Below are positions 1-8,608 of a stretch of DNA of 64,000 nucleotides, piece by piece. The notes beneath the pieces are model-generated. The model saw only the letters and a program-made list of their open reading frames with translations, was not told the origin of the DNA and searched no databases. Numbering within the stretch: position 1 is the first letter of the stretch; each line of letters starts with the position of its first letter. Both the position numbers and the translations under genes were made by a program. The stretch comes from Glaciimonas immobilis. GTDB taxonomy: Bacteria > Pseudomonadota > Gammaproteobacteria > Burkholderiales > Burkholderiaceae_D. The DNA lies in contig NZ_JAAOZT010000004.1 of the NCBI RefSeq assembly GCF_011947285.1, positions 1 through 64,000 of the forward strand, read 5' to 3'.

Positions 1-342
1 TATCTGGCGCTTGCCAATACCGATCAGAAATGGTTCGACATGCTAAAAAGCCGCATCGATACCCTCAACGCCGCCGACAATCTGTCCGGCTATCATCCGG
101 CAAAAACCAACGCAGAAAACGATGCCCTGGTGCCGTACTATCGCGCTGACAAAATCAAAGCACAGCAAAACGCCCAACAGCAAACGGTCTTTTCACCGGA
201 AGAGCAAGCCGAACTGGCACAATTTTTTCCGCTGCAAACGGATGCCGACGTGGCGGAATTACGCTCAGTGTTGATCGTTACGCAAACCAACACACGACGT
301 GAAGGCAGCGGTTATTTGCGGCCGCGGCATGTGTTTGAATAA
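1..342 (+). CDS. C-terminal part of an unrecognised protein (5' end outside the window)
   Basis: The frame is open from the first base, reading YLALANTDQKWFDM onward, and stops with TAA at 340-342, so at least 113 residues of a gene starting upstream are present. The visible part is polar and charged, with an internal Gln-rich stretch (around QQNAQQQTVF) and the C-terminus RPRHVFE. I see no transmembrane segment, no metal-binding cluster and no motif that I recognise. The composition suits a soluble domain. It could be the tail of a larger enzyme; the upstream sequence is needed to tell. The first in-frame ATG, at 40, is unlikely to be the real start because the reading continues in protein-like sequence before it. 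Confidence 0.6.
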   Translation, partial: YLALANTDQKWFDMLKSRIDTLNAADNLSGYHPAKTNAENDALVPYYRADKIKAQQNAQQQTVFSPEEQAELAQFFPLQTDADVAELRSVLIVTQTNTRREGSGYLRPRHVFE

Positions 343-683
343 GCAGGCATTAGTCATAGCGTAAAAATATGCAAACTGACAATCGACTATTAAGCGACTC
401 TTCGCACGTGGCTACCACTTAATTTGATTTGACAATGGCCAGCGTCACGGCCAACCACTTCCAATAGGGTAGCTGCGATCAAGTTTGCACTAACCCACAT
501 TATGTTGTGAGTTACACGATAACCTCAGGGTATCCACAGCGTCACGCCAGAATTACTACCGAGTCAACACCGAGTCACCTCAGGATAGTGTTATGCCGCT
601 CCACCGGGCCGAATCGGCAGTCACCAAAAGACACACTAAACGCTCCTTCCTGTATGCTAAACGCGAGGAGGAAATATTTGCCT
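343..683. other. Intergenic region upstream of the mscS-like gene
   Basis: About 340 bases without a convincing gene. The MscS frame stays open back to 507, but that stretch lacks protein-like character and the ribosome-binding site sits just before 684. Small repeats are visible: TGGCC and GGCCA as an inverted pair near 433-450, and ACCGAGTCA twice near 558-577. No clear promoter was identified. Confidence 0.5.
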
Positions 684-1814
684 ATGGATTTCAGCTTTTT
701 GTCCGAACTACATGAGGGGCCTTTAAGATCAAGCCTGATTGTAATTTTCTCGGCGCTGGTCGCCTGTGCCATCGCGGGAGGTTCGCACCGTTTGGGGATC
801 TTATTATTGCGGCGTCTTGCCCGTGGTCGCCCTTTTACCATCAATGCGAGTTTTATTGCGTTTCATGCAAGTCAGGTATGCATGTTGCTATTTGCCGTTC
901 GCCTGGTGCTGACTGGCGCACCTGACGATACGCCGTGGCTGGTCCCGCTGTCTTACCTGACCTCGGTTGGTCTGATTCTTGCGCTAACCTGGCTCGCGAT
1001 ACGGTGTATAAAAGCAATCACAGTCACAGTGATTGACCGCCACCCGGCGAATACGATAGACAATCTCAAAGCGCGCCGGATACTGACGCAAACCCGGGTA
1101 CTGGCGCGTAGCGCAAATTTTATCGCCGGCCTGCTTGGGTTGGGCTTTGTATTACTGACCCTACCTGGCGCAAGACAATTTGGTGCCAGTTTGCTTGCAT
1201 CCGCAGGCGTCGCCGGTCTGGTTGCCGGTATGGCAGCGCGCCCGGTGCTGGGCAATTTCATCGCGGGACTTCAAATTGCATTTTCTCAGCCTATTCGTAT
1301 CGATGACGTTCTGATTGTCAAAGGGGAATGGGGACGCGTCGAAGAAATCACCGGGACTTTTGTGGTCGTGCGTATTTGGGACGAGCGCAGGATGATCGTG
1401 CCGCTGCAATGGTTTATCGAAAATCCATTTGAGAACTGGACACATACTTCGTCCACCATTCTCGGGACGGTCTACTTATGGCTGGATTTTTCTGTACCGG
1501 TAGCGGCGTTGCGCACTGAGTTTGAGCGCATCTGTAAATCGTCACCACTGTGGGATGGTCGCGTTTGCGTCCTGCATGTTACCGACGTCGACCAGCGTGC
1601 AATGCAAATCAGACTGCTACTTAGTGCGCAAGATTCTGGAATCGCGTTCGATTTGCGTTGCATTATTCGTGAACAAATGATTGCGTTTATTGCCCAGCAT
1701 TATCCAGAGGGCTTACCGCGCCTCCGCTCCGCAATGGACCCACTTGAGGTCCACACTACTCAAACCGAGGATGCGGCATCGCTCAATACAATCATCGACG
1801 GGCCAGCGCAATAA
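684..1814 (+). CDS. MscS-family mechanosensitive ion channel
   Basis: A 376-residue inner-membrane protein. Four or five hydrophobic segments (roughly residues 10-30, 55-75, 85-105, 150-170 and 175-200) lead into the MscS signature region, where a Gly/Ala-rich pore helix (LLASAGVAGLVAGMAARPVL) is followed by a cytoplasmic beta domain (GNFIAGLQIAFSQPIRIDD, then VEEITGTFVVVRIWDERR and PLQWFIENPFENWT). This matches the YbdG/YnaI-like branch rather than minimal MscS. Such channels release solutes on hypo-osmotic shock. I start at the ATG at 684 because AGGAGG lies at 666-671, about 12 bases upstream. An earlier in-frame codon at 507 would add 59 residues without the features of a channel N-terminus. 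The gene is monocistronic and converges on the SDR gene that follows. Confidence 0.88.
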   Translation: MDFSFLSELHEGPLRSSLIVIFSALVACAIAGGSHRLGILLLRRLARGRPFTINASFIAFHASQVCMLLFAVRLVLTGAPDDTPWLVPLSYLTSVGLILALTWLAIRCIKAITVTVIDRHPANTIDNLKARRILTQTRVLARSANFIAGLLGLGFVLLTLPGARQFGASLLASAGVAGLVAGMAARPVLGNFIAGLQIAFSQPIRIDDVLIVKGEWGRVEEITGTFVVVRIWDERRMIVPLQWFIENPFENWTHTSSTILGTVYLWLDFSVPVAALRTEFERICKSSPLWDGRVCVLHVTDVDQRAMQIRLLLSAQDSGIAFDLRCIIREQMIAFIAQHYPEGLPRLRSAMDPLEVHTTQTEDAASLNTIIDGPAQ

Positions 1815-1909
1815 CACAATAACGCAATAATACGGCAACGCGATTAACGCAATGAATCAGATACCGCATAGCCTACGCATTTCCGTGCGGCATGTCCGCA
1901 TTGACCGGA

Positions 1910-1934
1910 ATAGGGTCGCACGTTGCGGCCCTAT
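1910..1934. terminator. Hairpin between convergent mscS-like and SDR genes
   Basis: ATAGGGTCGCA pairs with TGCGGCCCTAT (11 pairs, one G-T wobble) around a CGT loop. There is no T-run after it on either strand, so it is a strong hairpin rather than a canonical intrinsic terminator. Its place between two gene 3' ends suggests bidirectional 3'-end formation. Confidence 0.45.
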
Positions 1935-1994
1935 CCTTCAAGCCCCTCACATTACCTGACTCATGTTACCTGGGCTCACGTTACCTGACTAACT

Positions 1995-2762
1995 TTACTT
2001 GGCGGTCATCCTGATACCGCCATCAAGCCGAATCACTTCGCCATTCAGATAAGCGTTTTCCACGATTGTTTTTACCAGTCCGGCAAACTCAGCTGGCTTG
2101 CCCATACGCGCCGGAAACGGTACCGTTTTGCCGAGTGCATCCTGCACCTCCGTCGGCATACTCAGCAACATCGGCGTTTCCATGATACCGGGCGCAATAG
2201 TCATCACCCGAATACCGAAGCGCGCTAACTCACGTGCTACTGGCAGCGTCAACGCTACCACGCCCCCCTTGGAGGAGGCATATGCAGCTTGTCCAATTTG
2301 GCCGTCGAACGCGGCTACCGATGCAGTATTAATGATGACACCGCGTTCGCCATCTGCGTTAGGTTCCGTCTTGCTGATTACCTCAGCGGCCAGGCGTAAC
2401 ATATTAAAAGTCCCAATAAGGTTGATCTGAATCACCCGTGCAAAATCGTCAAATCCGTGCGGGCCTTCCTTGCCCAGCACTTTTTTGGCCGGTGCGACAC
2501 CAGCACAATTGACCAGACCATGCAAGCCGCCAAAGTTGGCGACCGCGGCGTCCACTGCTGCCTGTGCGCTGGCCTCATTGCTGACATCAGTGGCGATAAA
2601 GCAGGCGTTTGCTCCCAGTTCGTTTGCTAAGGCATTGCCTGCTTCCTGATTCAAATCGGCAATAACCACCTTTCCGCCTTCATGAATGAGCATGCGGGCA
2701 GTCGCTGCGCCAAGCCCGGAACCGCCACCAGTAATAAGAAAACATTTATCTTTAATTTGCAT
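1995..2762 (-). CDS. Short-chain dehydrogenase/reductase, 3-hydroxyacyl-CoA dehydrogenase type
   Basis: A 255-residue classical SDR. The Rossmann motif TGGGSGLG is near residues 11-18, the NCAG motif follows near residue 85, and the catalytic Ser and YxxxK (YASSKGG) lie near 145-160. The C-terminal LDGGIRM matches the end of type II 3-hydroxyacyl-CoA or 3-hydroxy-2-methylbutyryl-CoA dehydrogenases (HSD10 relatives), used in branched-chain amino acid and fatty acid breakdown; the substrate is inferred from resemblance. The start at 2762 is preferred because AGAGGA lies four bases upstream; an earlier in-frame codon at 2783 would place that site inside the gene. It lies downstream of maeB on the same strand with a hairpin in between, so shared transcription is possible but may be attenuated. 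Confidence 0.85.
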   Translation of the reverse strand: MQIKDKCFLITGGGSGLGAATARMLIHEGGKVVIADLNQEAGNALANELGANACFIATDVSNEASAQAAVDAAVANFGGLHGLVNCAGVAPAKKVLGKEGPHGFDDFARVIQINLIGTFNMLRLAAEVISKTEPNADGERGVIINTASVAAFDGQIGQAAYASSKGGVVALTLPVARELARFGIRVMTIAPGIMETPMLLSMPTEVQDALGKTVPFPARMGKPAEFAGLVKTIVENAYLNGEVIRLDGGIRMTAK

Positions 2763-2801
2763 ACATTCCTCTATAAAAATCAATTACCGGCATGATCACC
2801 G

Positions 2802-2831
2802 GCGCGGTAAAAGCCGACATCGTTACCGCGC
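2802..2831. repeat. 9-bp perfect inverted repeat between maeB and the SDR gene
   Basis: GCGCGGTAA at 2802-2810 and TTACCGCGC at 2823-2831 form a perfect 9-bp stem with a 12-base loop. It lies in the 130-base gap between two same-strand genes and could reduce read-through or protect an mRNA end. Confidence 0.5.
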
Positions 2832-2892
2832 TTTATTCAATTATTTAACCAATCCCACGGCCCGACAACGATAATTTCTGGCTGCGGCAAGA

Positions 2893-5205
2893 TTATTTTT
2901 CACCCTGCTTTTTGGAGATCGCGTTAGCCACGACCAAAGCCGTCATGTTCACCACCCGACGTACTGTCGCCGAAGGCGTCAACACATGGACCGCCGCCGC
3001 CGCGCCAAGCAATACCGGCCCCACAGTGACGCCCTGACCGCCTGTCATTTTCAATACATTAAAAAGAATATTGGCAGAGTCCAGATTGGGCATGATCAAT
3101 ACATTAGCGTTACCGGTCAACGTAGACTTGGGCAGGTATTGGGCGCGAATAGTCGCGCTCAACGCAGCATCGCCATGCATCTCGCCATCCGACTCTACGT
3201 CGGGCATGCGTTCGGCGAACACGTTGCGTGCTGCCCGCATTTTGAGCGCAGACGGGCGTGTGCTGGATCCAAACATTGAGTGCGACAAAAACGCCACCTT
3301 TGGCGGCACCCCAAAACGCCGCACCTCCTCCACCGCCATTGCTGCAATATCGGCGATTTGTTCAGCATCAGGATCATCGTTGACCGAAGTATCGGCAATA
3401 AATAACGTGTGCTGATCCAGTACCAATCCGTTCAGTGTCGCAAAACCTTTGGCGCCATCACGCAAGCCGATGATGTCGCCAATATGCTCAAGATGGCCAT
3501 CGAAGCGCCCTACCAGTCCACACAGCATCCCATCTGCATCGCCCAGCTTGACCAGCATTGCCGCAATGATCGTGTTGGAACGGCGGAGTATGGATTTTGC
3601 CATTTCCGGCGTGACGCCATCACGCGCCTTGATCTCGTGATAAGCCTCCCAGTATTGACGAAACCGCGCATCATCCTCTGGATTGACCAACTCAAAATCC
3701 CGTCCCGCCTGAAGGCGCAAGCCAGCGCGCTCTATACGTGCCTCAATCACTGCTGGCCGGCCGATCAAAATTGGGCGCACCAATTTCTCTTCCAGCGCAA
3801 TTTGCACCGCACGCAATACCCGTTCGTCTTCCCCTTCAGCATAGACAATACGTTGCGGATCAAGCCGGGCAGCCTCAAATATGGGGCGCATAAACATGCC
3901 GGTATGGCTGACAAAGCGTGTTAATGACTGACGATAGGCGACCATATCCTTGATCGGACGTTTGGCGACCCCGGACTCTTCTGCCGCGCGCGCAACGGCT
4001 GGCGCAATGCGCAAGATTAAACGCGAATCAAACGGTTTCGGAATAATATATTCGGGGCCAAAACGCAATTCCTGGCCTGCATACGCGTTAGCTACCTCTT
4101 CGCTGATCTCCGCTTTCGCCAGATCGGCAATCTCGCGCACGCAAGCAATTTTCATTGCCTCGGTTATCCGCGTTGCGCCGCAATCCAGCGCGCCCCGGAA
4201 AATGTATGGGAAGCATAAGACATTGTTAACCTGATTCGGGTAATCCGAACGACCGGTAGCGATGATGCAATCAGGTCGGGCCGCCAAGGCTAATTCCGGG
4301 CGGATTTCAGGTTCTGGATTCGCCAGTGCCAGAATGATCGGCTGCGACCCCATGGATTTAACCATTTCGGCGCTCAACACGCCTGCGGCGGAACAACCCA
4401 AAAATACATCAGCATCCTTGATCGCATCCGCCAGGGTGCGCGCGTTGGTCTTTCTGACGTATCGTTGCTTGGATGCATCAAGCTTGTCTTCGCGGCCTTC
4501 ATAAATGACGCCGCGTGAATCGCAGACAAACATGTTCTCTCGCTTGACGCCCAGTTCCACCATCAAGTCCAGGCAAGCAATGGCTGCAGCACCAGCGCCT
4601 GAGGCGACCAGTTTAATGTCGCCGATAGCCTTCTTCACCAGTTCCAGACCATTCAACAAGGCTGCTGCGGAGATAATGGCGGTGCCATGTTGATCATCAT
4701 GAAATACTGGAATATTCATCCGTTCGCGCAGTTTCTTTTCGATATAAAAGCATTCCGGTGCTTTGATATCTTCCAGATTAATACCACCGAGGGTAGGCTC
4801 CAGTGCGGCGATCATTTCCACCAGCTTATCTGGATCACGTTCCGCTAATTCGATGTCGAATACATCGATACCGGCGAAGTTTTGGAACAAACATGCTTTA
4901 CCTTCCATGACCGGCTTACTGGCCAATGGACCAATATCACCGAGCCCCAGCACCGCAGTACCGTTGGTAATAACCCCTACCAGATTGGCGCGGGATGTGA
5001 ACTCTACCGCTAGTTCCGGATTTTCTTCAATCGCCAGGCAGGCGTATGCAACCCCGGGCGAATACGCCAGCGAAAGGTCGCGCTGATTGGATAGCGGCTT
5101 GGTCGGTACCACCTTTATTTTGCCACGCGAAGGACTGCGGTGATATTCAAGCGCATCTTCGCGCAACGCTTCTTCAGCAGGTGACAAAGTCTTGTCTGTA
5201 GTCAT
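2893..5205 (-). CDS. maeB: NADP-dependent malic enzyme with C-terminal phosphotransacetylase-like domain
   Basis: A 770-residue two-domain enzyme that decarboxylates malate to pyruvate with NADP+, supplying NADPH and linking the TCA cycle to gluconeogenesis. Residues 1 to about 430 are the malic enzyme part, with the substrate region [19 protein letters not shown], the metal-binding segment [10 protein letters not shown] and the nucleotide-binding segment [15 protein letters not shown]. Residues from about 440 to the end resemble phosphate acetyltransferase (for example [18 protein letters not shown] and [13 protein letters not shown]). In characterised MaeB proteins this domain gives acetyl-CoA regulation rather than transferase activity. 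Length is normal for the family. Start at 5205 is supported by GGAG about eight bases upstream. It is transcribed on its own or with the SDR downstream. Confidence 0.95.
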   Translation of the reverse strand: MTTDKTLSPAEEALREDALEYHRSPSRGKIKVVPTKPLSNQRDLSLAYSPGVAYACLAIEENPELAVEFTSRANLVGVITNGTAVLGLGDIGPLASKPVMEGKACLFQNFAGIDVFDIELAERDPDKLVEMIAALEPTLGGINLEDIKAPECFYIEKKLRERMNIPVFHDDQHGTAIISAAALLNGLELVKKAIGDIKLVASGAGAAAIACLDLMVELGVKRENMFVCDSRGVIYEGREDKLDASKQRYVRKTNARTLADAIKDADVFLGCSAAGVLSAEMVKSMGSQPIILALANPEPEIRPELALAARPDCIIATGRSDYPNQVNNVLCFPYIFRGALDCGATRITEAMKIACVREIADLAKAEISEEVANAYAGQELRFGPEYIIPKPFDSRLILRIAPAVARAAEESGVAKRPIKDMVAYRQSLTRFVSHTGMFMRPIFEAARLDPQRIVYAEGEDERVLRAVQIALEEKLVRPILIGRPAVIEARIERAGLRLQAGRDFELVNPEDDARFRQYWEAYHEIKARDGVTPEMAKSILRRSNTIIAAMLVKLGDADGMLCGLVGRFDGHLEHIGDIIGLRDGAKGFATLNGLVLDQHTLFIADTSVNDDPDAEQIADIAAMAVEEVRRFGVPPKVAFLSHSMFGSSTRPSALKMRAARNVFAERMPDVESDGEMHGDAALSATIRAQYLPKSTLTGNANVLIMPNLDSANILFNVLKMTGGQGVTVGPVLLGAAAAVHVLTPSATVRRVVNMTALVVANAISKKQGEK

Positions 5206-5477
5206 AATGCGTCTCCAAATACTTAAAAGTTATCGTTATTGTGCGAAAGCTACTTCCATATAAAGTAAGTCCACAGGACCTGATAGGTCCTTAGTATGCC
5301 GCGCCACTGGACTACTGTTCTCGCCACTTGCTACGTGAACACTGATAATAGCCGATTCGACGGCGCCTTAAGTGGCAAAAGTACAATTTACTTGTGTATG
5401 TTGACTGGATAAAAAACGCTGCATTGTCGCAGGCAATCGCACACAAACGGAGGGTCAAGATAATGCGAAGAAGCTTC

Positions 5478-6512
5478 TTACCCCTCGGAGGATTTTGCCC
5501 ACAAGTTGATCCCGCCTTCTTGCGCCTGCAAGTCAATCGCGGCTAATTCTCCGGCGCTAAAATCCAGACGTTGCAACGCGGCTACATTTTCCACAATCTG
5601 CGCCGGACTACTTGCGCCGATCAGGGTGGTCGTCACACGCGGATCGCGTAACACCCATGCTAACGCCATTTGCGCCAGACTTTGGCCGCGGGCTTTAGCG
5701 ATATCGTTTAACGCTCGTACACGTGCCAAATTTTCAGCACTAAGATGAGCTTTTTGTAACGAGCCGCCGCCGGGTTGGTTGATGCGCGCATTATCCGGGA
5801 TACCGTTCAGATACTTGTCGGTGAGCAGTCCCTGCGCCAACGCAGTGAACGTAATGCAGCCCATCCCTTCTGCTTCTAGCGCATCCAGCAGTCCCTGCTC
5901 TATCCAGCGATTAAACATATTGTAAGAGGGCTGATGAATCAGGCATGGGACTTTCCACTCGCGCAATAATTTTGCTGCTTCCTGGGTCTTCTCGGGCGAG
6001 TACGACGACACGCCGACATACAACGCCTTACCTTGTTGCACTGTAGTCGCCAGCGCACTCATGGTTTCTTCAAGTGGCGTTTCCGGATCGAACCGGTGGG
6101 AATAAAAAATATCGACGTAATCCAGTCCCAGCCGCTGCAAGCTTTGATCGAGACTGGCGAGCACATATTTACGCGAGCCGCCACCCTGACCGTATGGACC
6201 CGGCCACATGTCCCAACCGGCCTTGGTCGAGATAACCAGTTCGTCGCGATAGGGCTTTAAATCTTCTTTCAGGATGCGGCCAAAGTTAGTTTCTGCGCTG
6301 CCGTAAGGAGGTCCGTAATTGTTGGCCAGATCAAAGTGAGTAATCCCGTGATCAAATGCGGTATGCACCAGTTCGCGCTGCCGCGCCAGCGGGGTTGTAT
6401 CACCAAAGTTATGCCACAAGCCCAACGATAATAGCGGGAGCTTTAGTCCGCTACGACCGCAAAAACGGTACTGCATCTGTTCATAACGATTGATAGCTGC
6501 GTGATAGGTCAT
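5478..6512 (-). CDS. gpr: Aldo/keto reductase, L-glyceraldehyde 3-phosphate reductase (YghZ) type
   Basis: A 344-residue TIM-barrel NADPH-dependent oxidoreductase. The aldo/keto reductase tetrad is recognisable: Asp in FDLANNYGPPYGSAE, the following Tyr, Lys in ISTKAGWDMWPGPYG and His in FYSHRFDPETPLEET. The GWDMWPGPYG segment and overall length match E. coli YghZ, which detoxifies L-glyceraldehyde 3-phosphate and methylglyoxal and also resembles Kv-channel beta subunits. An ATG at 6512 has GGA ten bases upstream; a second ATG at 6476 (MQYRFCGRSG) is a shorter alternative. It lies upstream of maeB's end of the strand but is separated from maeB by about 270 bases containing an AGGACC/GGTCCT inverted repeat (5275-5291), so it is probably a separate unit. 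Confidence 0.9.
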   Translation of the reverse strand: MTYHAAINRYEQMQYRFCGRSGLKLPLLSLGLWHNFGDTTPLARQRELVHTAFDHGITHFDLANNYGPPYGSAETNFGRILKEDLKPYRDELVISTKAGWDMWPGPYGQGGGSRKYVLASLDQSLQRLGLDYVDIFYSHRFDPETPLEETMSALATTVQQGKALYVGVSSYSPEKTQEAAKLLREWKVPCLIHQPSYNMFNRWIEQGLLDALEAEGMGCITFTALAQGLLTDKYLNGIPDNARINQPGGGSLQKAHLSAENLARVRALNDIAKARGQSLAQMALAWVLRDPRVTTTLIGASSPAQIVENVAALQRLDFSAGELAAIDLQAQEGGINLWAKSSEG

Positions 6513-6878
6513 AAGTTAATTTCCTTTGATTTATATCTTGATTTTATAGGGTGCTACGCCCCAAACGGCAGCGCTATCGCTCACCATTGAGTGACGATGG
6601 TTTATAGTTTACGTTATTTAATAAAATAATCCTGAATCAGCGCGCCAGACGCTTCTGTCTCTGAAAATGGAGAAACCTGAGATTAAGCGTTGGGCGCACT
6701 GAAGGGGATCGCACTGAAGGAGACATTAGTTACATAAAGCGAAAACCGTTATATTGGCGGTAAAAAATTGTATCAATTTGGTTCCCCTACCAAAGCATTT
6801 GCAACTGAAAGTAACTGAACTTGATAAATACACAGCTTCCGCATTATTATTAAGTGCTAAGCAATGATGAGAAACATC
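6513..6878. other. Intergenic region between gpr and the small secreted protein gene
   Basis: About 365 bases holding divergent upstream regions. A direct repeat of CGCACTGAAGG occurs twice near 6695-6723. The rest is AT-rich with no ORF I can support. Promoters for both flanking genes must lie here, but none stands out. Confidence 0.45.
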
Positions 6879-7250
6879 ATGAAAAAATTTGTTTTATTAT
6901 TAATAACTGCGATGACTATGCTAGCCGCTAGCAGCGCTAGTTATGCGTGGGGGCGTGGCGGATATTATGGACATGGAGGATTTTATGGTCCCAGTGTTGG
7001 TATCAGCATAGGTGATCCTTATTATTACGGTCCGCCGCCGGTATATTACGCCCCACCGCCGGTGTATTATGCACCGCAGCCAGTCTATATTGAACCTGAA
7101 CAACAAACATACATTGAGCGTAACGACACCGTTGCTGCTGGCCCGGATATAAAATATTACTGCTCCAATCCTGTTGGCTACTATCCTCAGATAGCGCGCT
7201 GCCCTAAAGGTTGGTTAAAAGTAGTCCCGGACAATTCTCCTCCAAGATGA
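6879..7250 (+). CDS. Small secreted Gly/Tyr/Pro-rich protein
   Basis: A 123-residue protein with a clear signal peptide (MKKFVLLLITAMTMLAASSA, cleavage likely after SYA). The mature part opens with Gly- and Tyr-rich WGRGGYYGHGGFYG, continues with repeated PPPVYYAP units, and ends with a Cys-containing segment (YYCSNPVGYYPQIARCPKGW). That last pattern, two Cys around YYPxxxxCPxGW, recurs in small envelope proteins of betaproteobacteria (from memory of the family, not searched). Function unknown; periplasmic or surface location is inferred. ATG codons at 6864 and 6867 are alternative starts, but the one at 6879 gives the typical MKK start. It is 16 bases upstream of the lipoprotein gene, so the two are probably co-transcribed. 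Confidence 0.75.
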   Translation: MKKFVLLLITAMTMLAASSASYAWGRGGYYGHGGFYGPSVGISIGDPYYYGPPPVYYAPPPVYYAPQPVYIEPEQQTYIERNDTVAAGPDIKYYCSNPVGYYPQIARCPKGWLKVVPDNSPPR

Positions 7251-7266
7251 TAAAGGTGGTGCGATC

Positions 7267-7827
7267 GTGAACAAACCATTTTTAAATATGCCTAAAAAAA
7301 TCCTCGCTGCAGCGGTAGTTCTGGTGCTAGGTGGTTGTGTTGGCGTGCCAACAGGGCCGAATGTCATGGCGATGCCGGGCACAGGCAAAAGTTACGAGCA
7401 GTTCCAGAACGATGATTACGCTTGTCATCGCTTTGCACAGGATCGGGTAGGCCCGAACGCGGGACAAGCAACCGCAGATAGCGCAACTGGCACCGCGGTG
7501 GCTGGCACGCTGATTGGCGCAACCGTTGGGGCATTGATCGGTGCGGCAAGTGGCAACGCTGGCGCTGGTGCGGCCATCGGTGGAGGTGGCGGGTTGCTGG
7601 TAGGCAGTTCTGCAGCCAGCAACAATGCAGACCGAAGCGGCGCTGGCATCCAACGCCAATATAACAACGTCTACATCCAATGTATGTACGCGAAGGGTAA
7701 CCGGGTTCCGGTGCCAGCAGGCTACGATGACAATCGACGCTCTCGCTATGCACCTGCACCGCCACCTGACTATTACGCGCCGCGCCAACGCAGCTACGAT
7801 ACGCCGCCGGATTACGTGCCTTATTAA
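7267..7827 (+). CDS. Glycine-zipper lipoprotein
   Basis: A 186-residue predicted outer-membrane lipoprotein. The N-terminus has a positively charged start, a hydrophobic stretch and the lipobox LVLGGC. A central glycine-zipper segment (LIGATVGALIGAASGNAGAG, continuing Gly-rich) occupies about residues 80-115, and two Cys residues (YACHRF, YIQCMY) flank it. The tail is Pro/Tyr-rich. The family is common in proteobacterial envelopes without a defined role; zipper segments favour membrane insertion or oligomerisation. A GTG start at 7267 is supported by AAAGGTGGTG just upstream; an ATG at 7288 is possible but lacks a ribosome-binding site. Likely operon with the preceding gene, and followed by a strong terminator. 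Confidence 0.8.
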   Translation: MNKPFLNMPKKILAAAVVLVLGGCVGVPTGPNVMAMPGTGKSYEQFQNDDYACHRFAQDRVGPNAGQATADSATGTAVAGTLIGATVGALIGAASGNAGAGAAIGGGGGLLVGSSAASNNADRSGAGIQRQYNNVYIQCMYAKGNRVPVPAGYDDNRRSRYAPAPPPDYYAPRQRSYDTPPDYVPY

Positions 7828-7845
7828 CTCCCTAAATTACGATTG

Positions 7846-7882
7846 AAAAAGCCTGCTTCTTTATTTGAAGTGGGCTTTTTTT
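7846..7882 (+). terminator. Rho-independent terminator after the lipoprotein gene
   Basis: A 12-pair stem (AAAGCCTGCTTC with GAAGTGGGCTTT, two wobble pairs) around a 7-base loop, ending in a run of T at 7876-7882. It lies about 20 bases after the stop at 7827. Confidence 0.9.
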
Positions 7883-7960
7883 GGACCTAAAATAAGGCGC
7901 TGTTGTGCCAACCTATTTTAGCACCGGAACAACCACATCAAATAAAGCACCATATGACGC

Positions 7961-7990
7961 TATAATTGATGCATTAATTAGGAGGTAATC
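7961..7990 (+). promoter_or_regulatory. vapBC promoter, palindromic operator and ribosome-binding site
   Basis: A consensus -10 (TATAAT) lies at 7961-7966. It overlaps a near-perfect 18-base palindrome, TAATTGATGCATTAATTA (7963-7980, 16 of 18 positions symmetric), followed at once by AGGAGGT (7980-7986) and the vapB ATG at 7991. The layout fits repression by the VapBC complex, as known for the family. No good -35 is visible. Confidence 0.6.
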
Positions 7991-8182
7991 ATGCGAACAA
8001 CAGTTAATTTAGATGAAGAATTGCTTGCAAGAGCGCAAGCAATTACGGGTGAAACGGAGCGAGGCGAACTCTTGCATGAGGCACTTCGTGCGCTAATTGA
8101 GCGCGAAGCTGCCCGTCGACTGTCTCGATTATCGGGAAGCATGCCTGGCGCACAAGATATTCCACGTCGGCGCGGTGAGTGA
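7991..8182 (+). CDS. vapB: VapB-type antitoxin
   Basis: A 63-residue antitoxin. The N-terminal MRTTVNLDEELLARAQAITG is the ribbon-helix-helix DNA-binding segment typical of the VapB / DUF2191 family. The C-terminal half, charged and helical, would wrap the toxin. A near-consensus AGGAGGT four bases before the ATG implies strong translation. One base separates its stop from the ATG of vapC, the usual coupling for toxin-antitoxin pairs in which the antitoxin is made in excess. Confidence 0.88.
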   Translation: MRTTVNLDEELLARAQAITGETERGELLHEALRALIEREAARRLSRLSGSMPGAQDIPRRRGE

Positions 8183-8183
8183 C

Positions 8184-8549
8184 ATGATCCTGGTTGACAC
8201 ATCGATTTGGATTGACCTTTTGCGCGGCTCTGGGCCATTGGGCGAAATGTTAAACAGGAACGAAGTTCAAACGCACCCGTTTGTGATTGGAGAACTGGCC
8301 TGTGGCAATTTGCCTGATCGGTCAACTACGCTCCAGCTATTGCGGGAATTGCCGTCAGTGCGCATTGCTGCGAATAGCGAAGTTCTATTTTTCATAGAAA
8401 AACATCACTTGATGGCGCGCGGGGTCGGCTATATTGACATGCATTTACTTGCGTCAGCAGCGCTAGACGCATGCAAACTGTTCACCCGCGACAAGCGCTT
8501 ACACAGCATCGCTGATGAGCTGGCACTGGCGCATTATCAGGAACATTAG
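8184..8549 (+). CDS. vapC: VapC-type PIN-domain ribonuclease toxin
   Basis: A 121-residue PIN-domain protein. The acidic active-site residues are all visible: Asp in MILVDTSIWID, Glu in VIGELACGN, Asp in GYIDMHLLASA and Asp in LFTRDKRL. VapC toxins cleave tRNA or rRNA when not bound by VapB. The reading frame is intact, so the pair is probably functional. I choose ATG 8184 (MILVDTS, the usual family start); a GTG at 8175 overlapping vapB is an alternative. The frame is open upstream inside vapB, but that is overlap only. Confidence 0.9.
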   Translation: MILVDTSIWIDLLRGSGPLGEMLNRNEVQTHPFVIGELACGNLPDRSTTLQLLRELPSVRIAANSEVLFFIEKHHLMARGVGYIDMHLLASAALDACKLFTRDKRLHSIADELALAHYQEH

Positions 8550-8608
8550 ACAGGTTAGAAATTATGATTCGCAAATTCTCCACTGGAACACTTAGACGAA
8601 ATCGCTGG

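Noticed and set aside
507-683. N-terminal extension of the MscS-like protein
   Set aside because: The added residues lack a membrane or signal character, and AGGAGG lies just before ATG 684.
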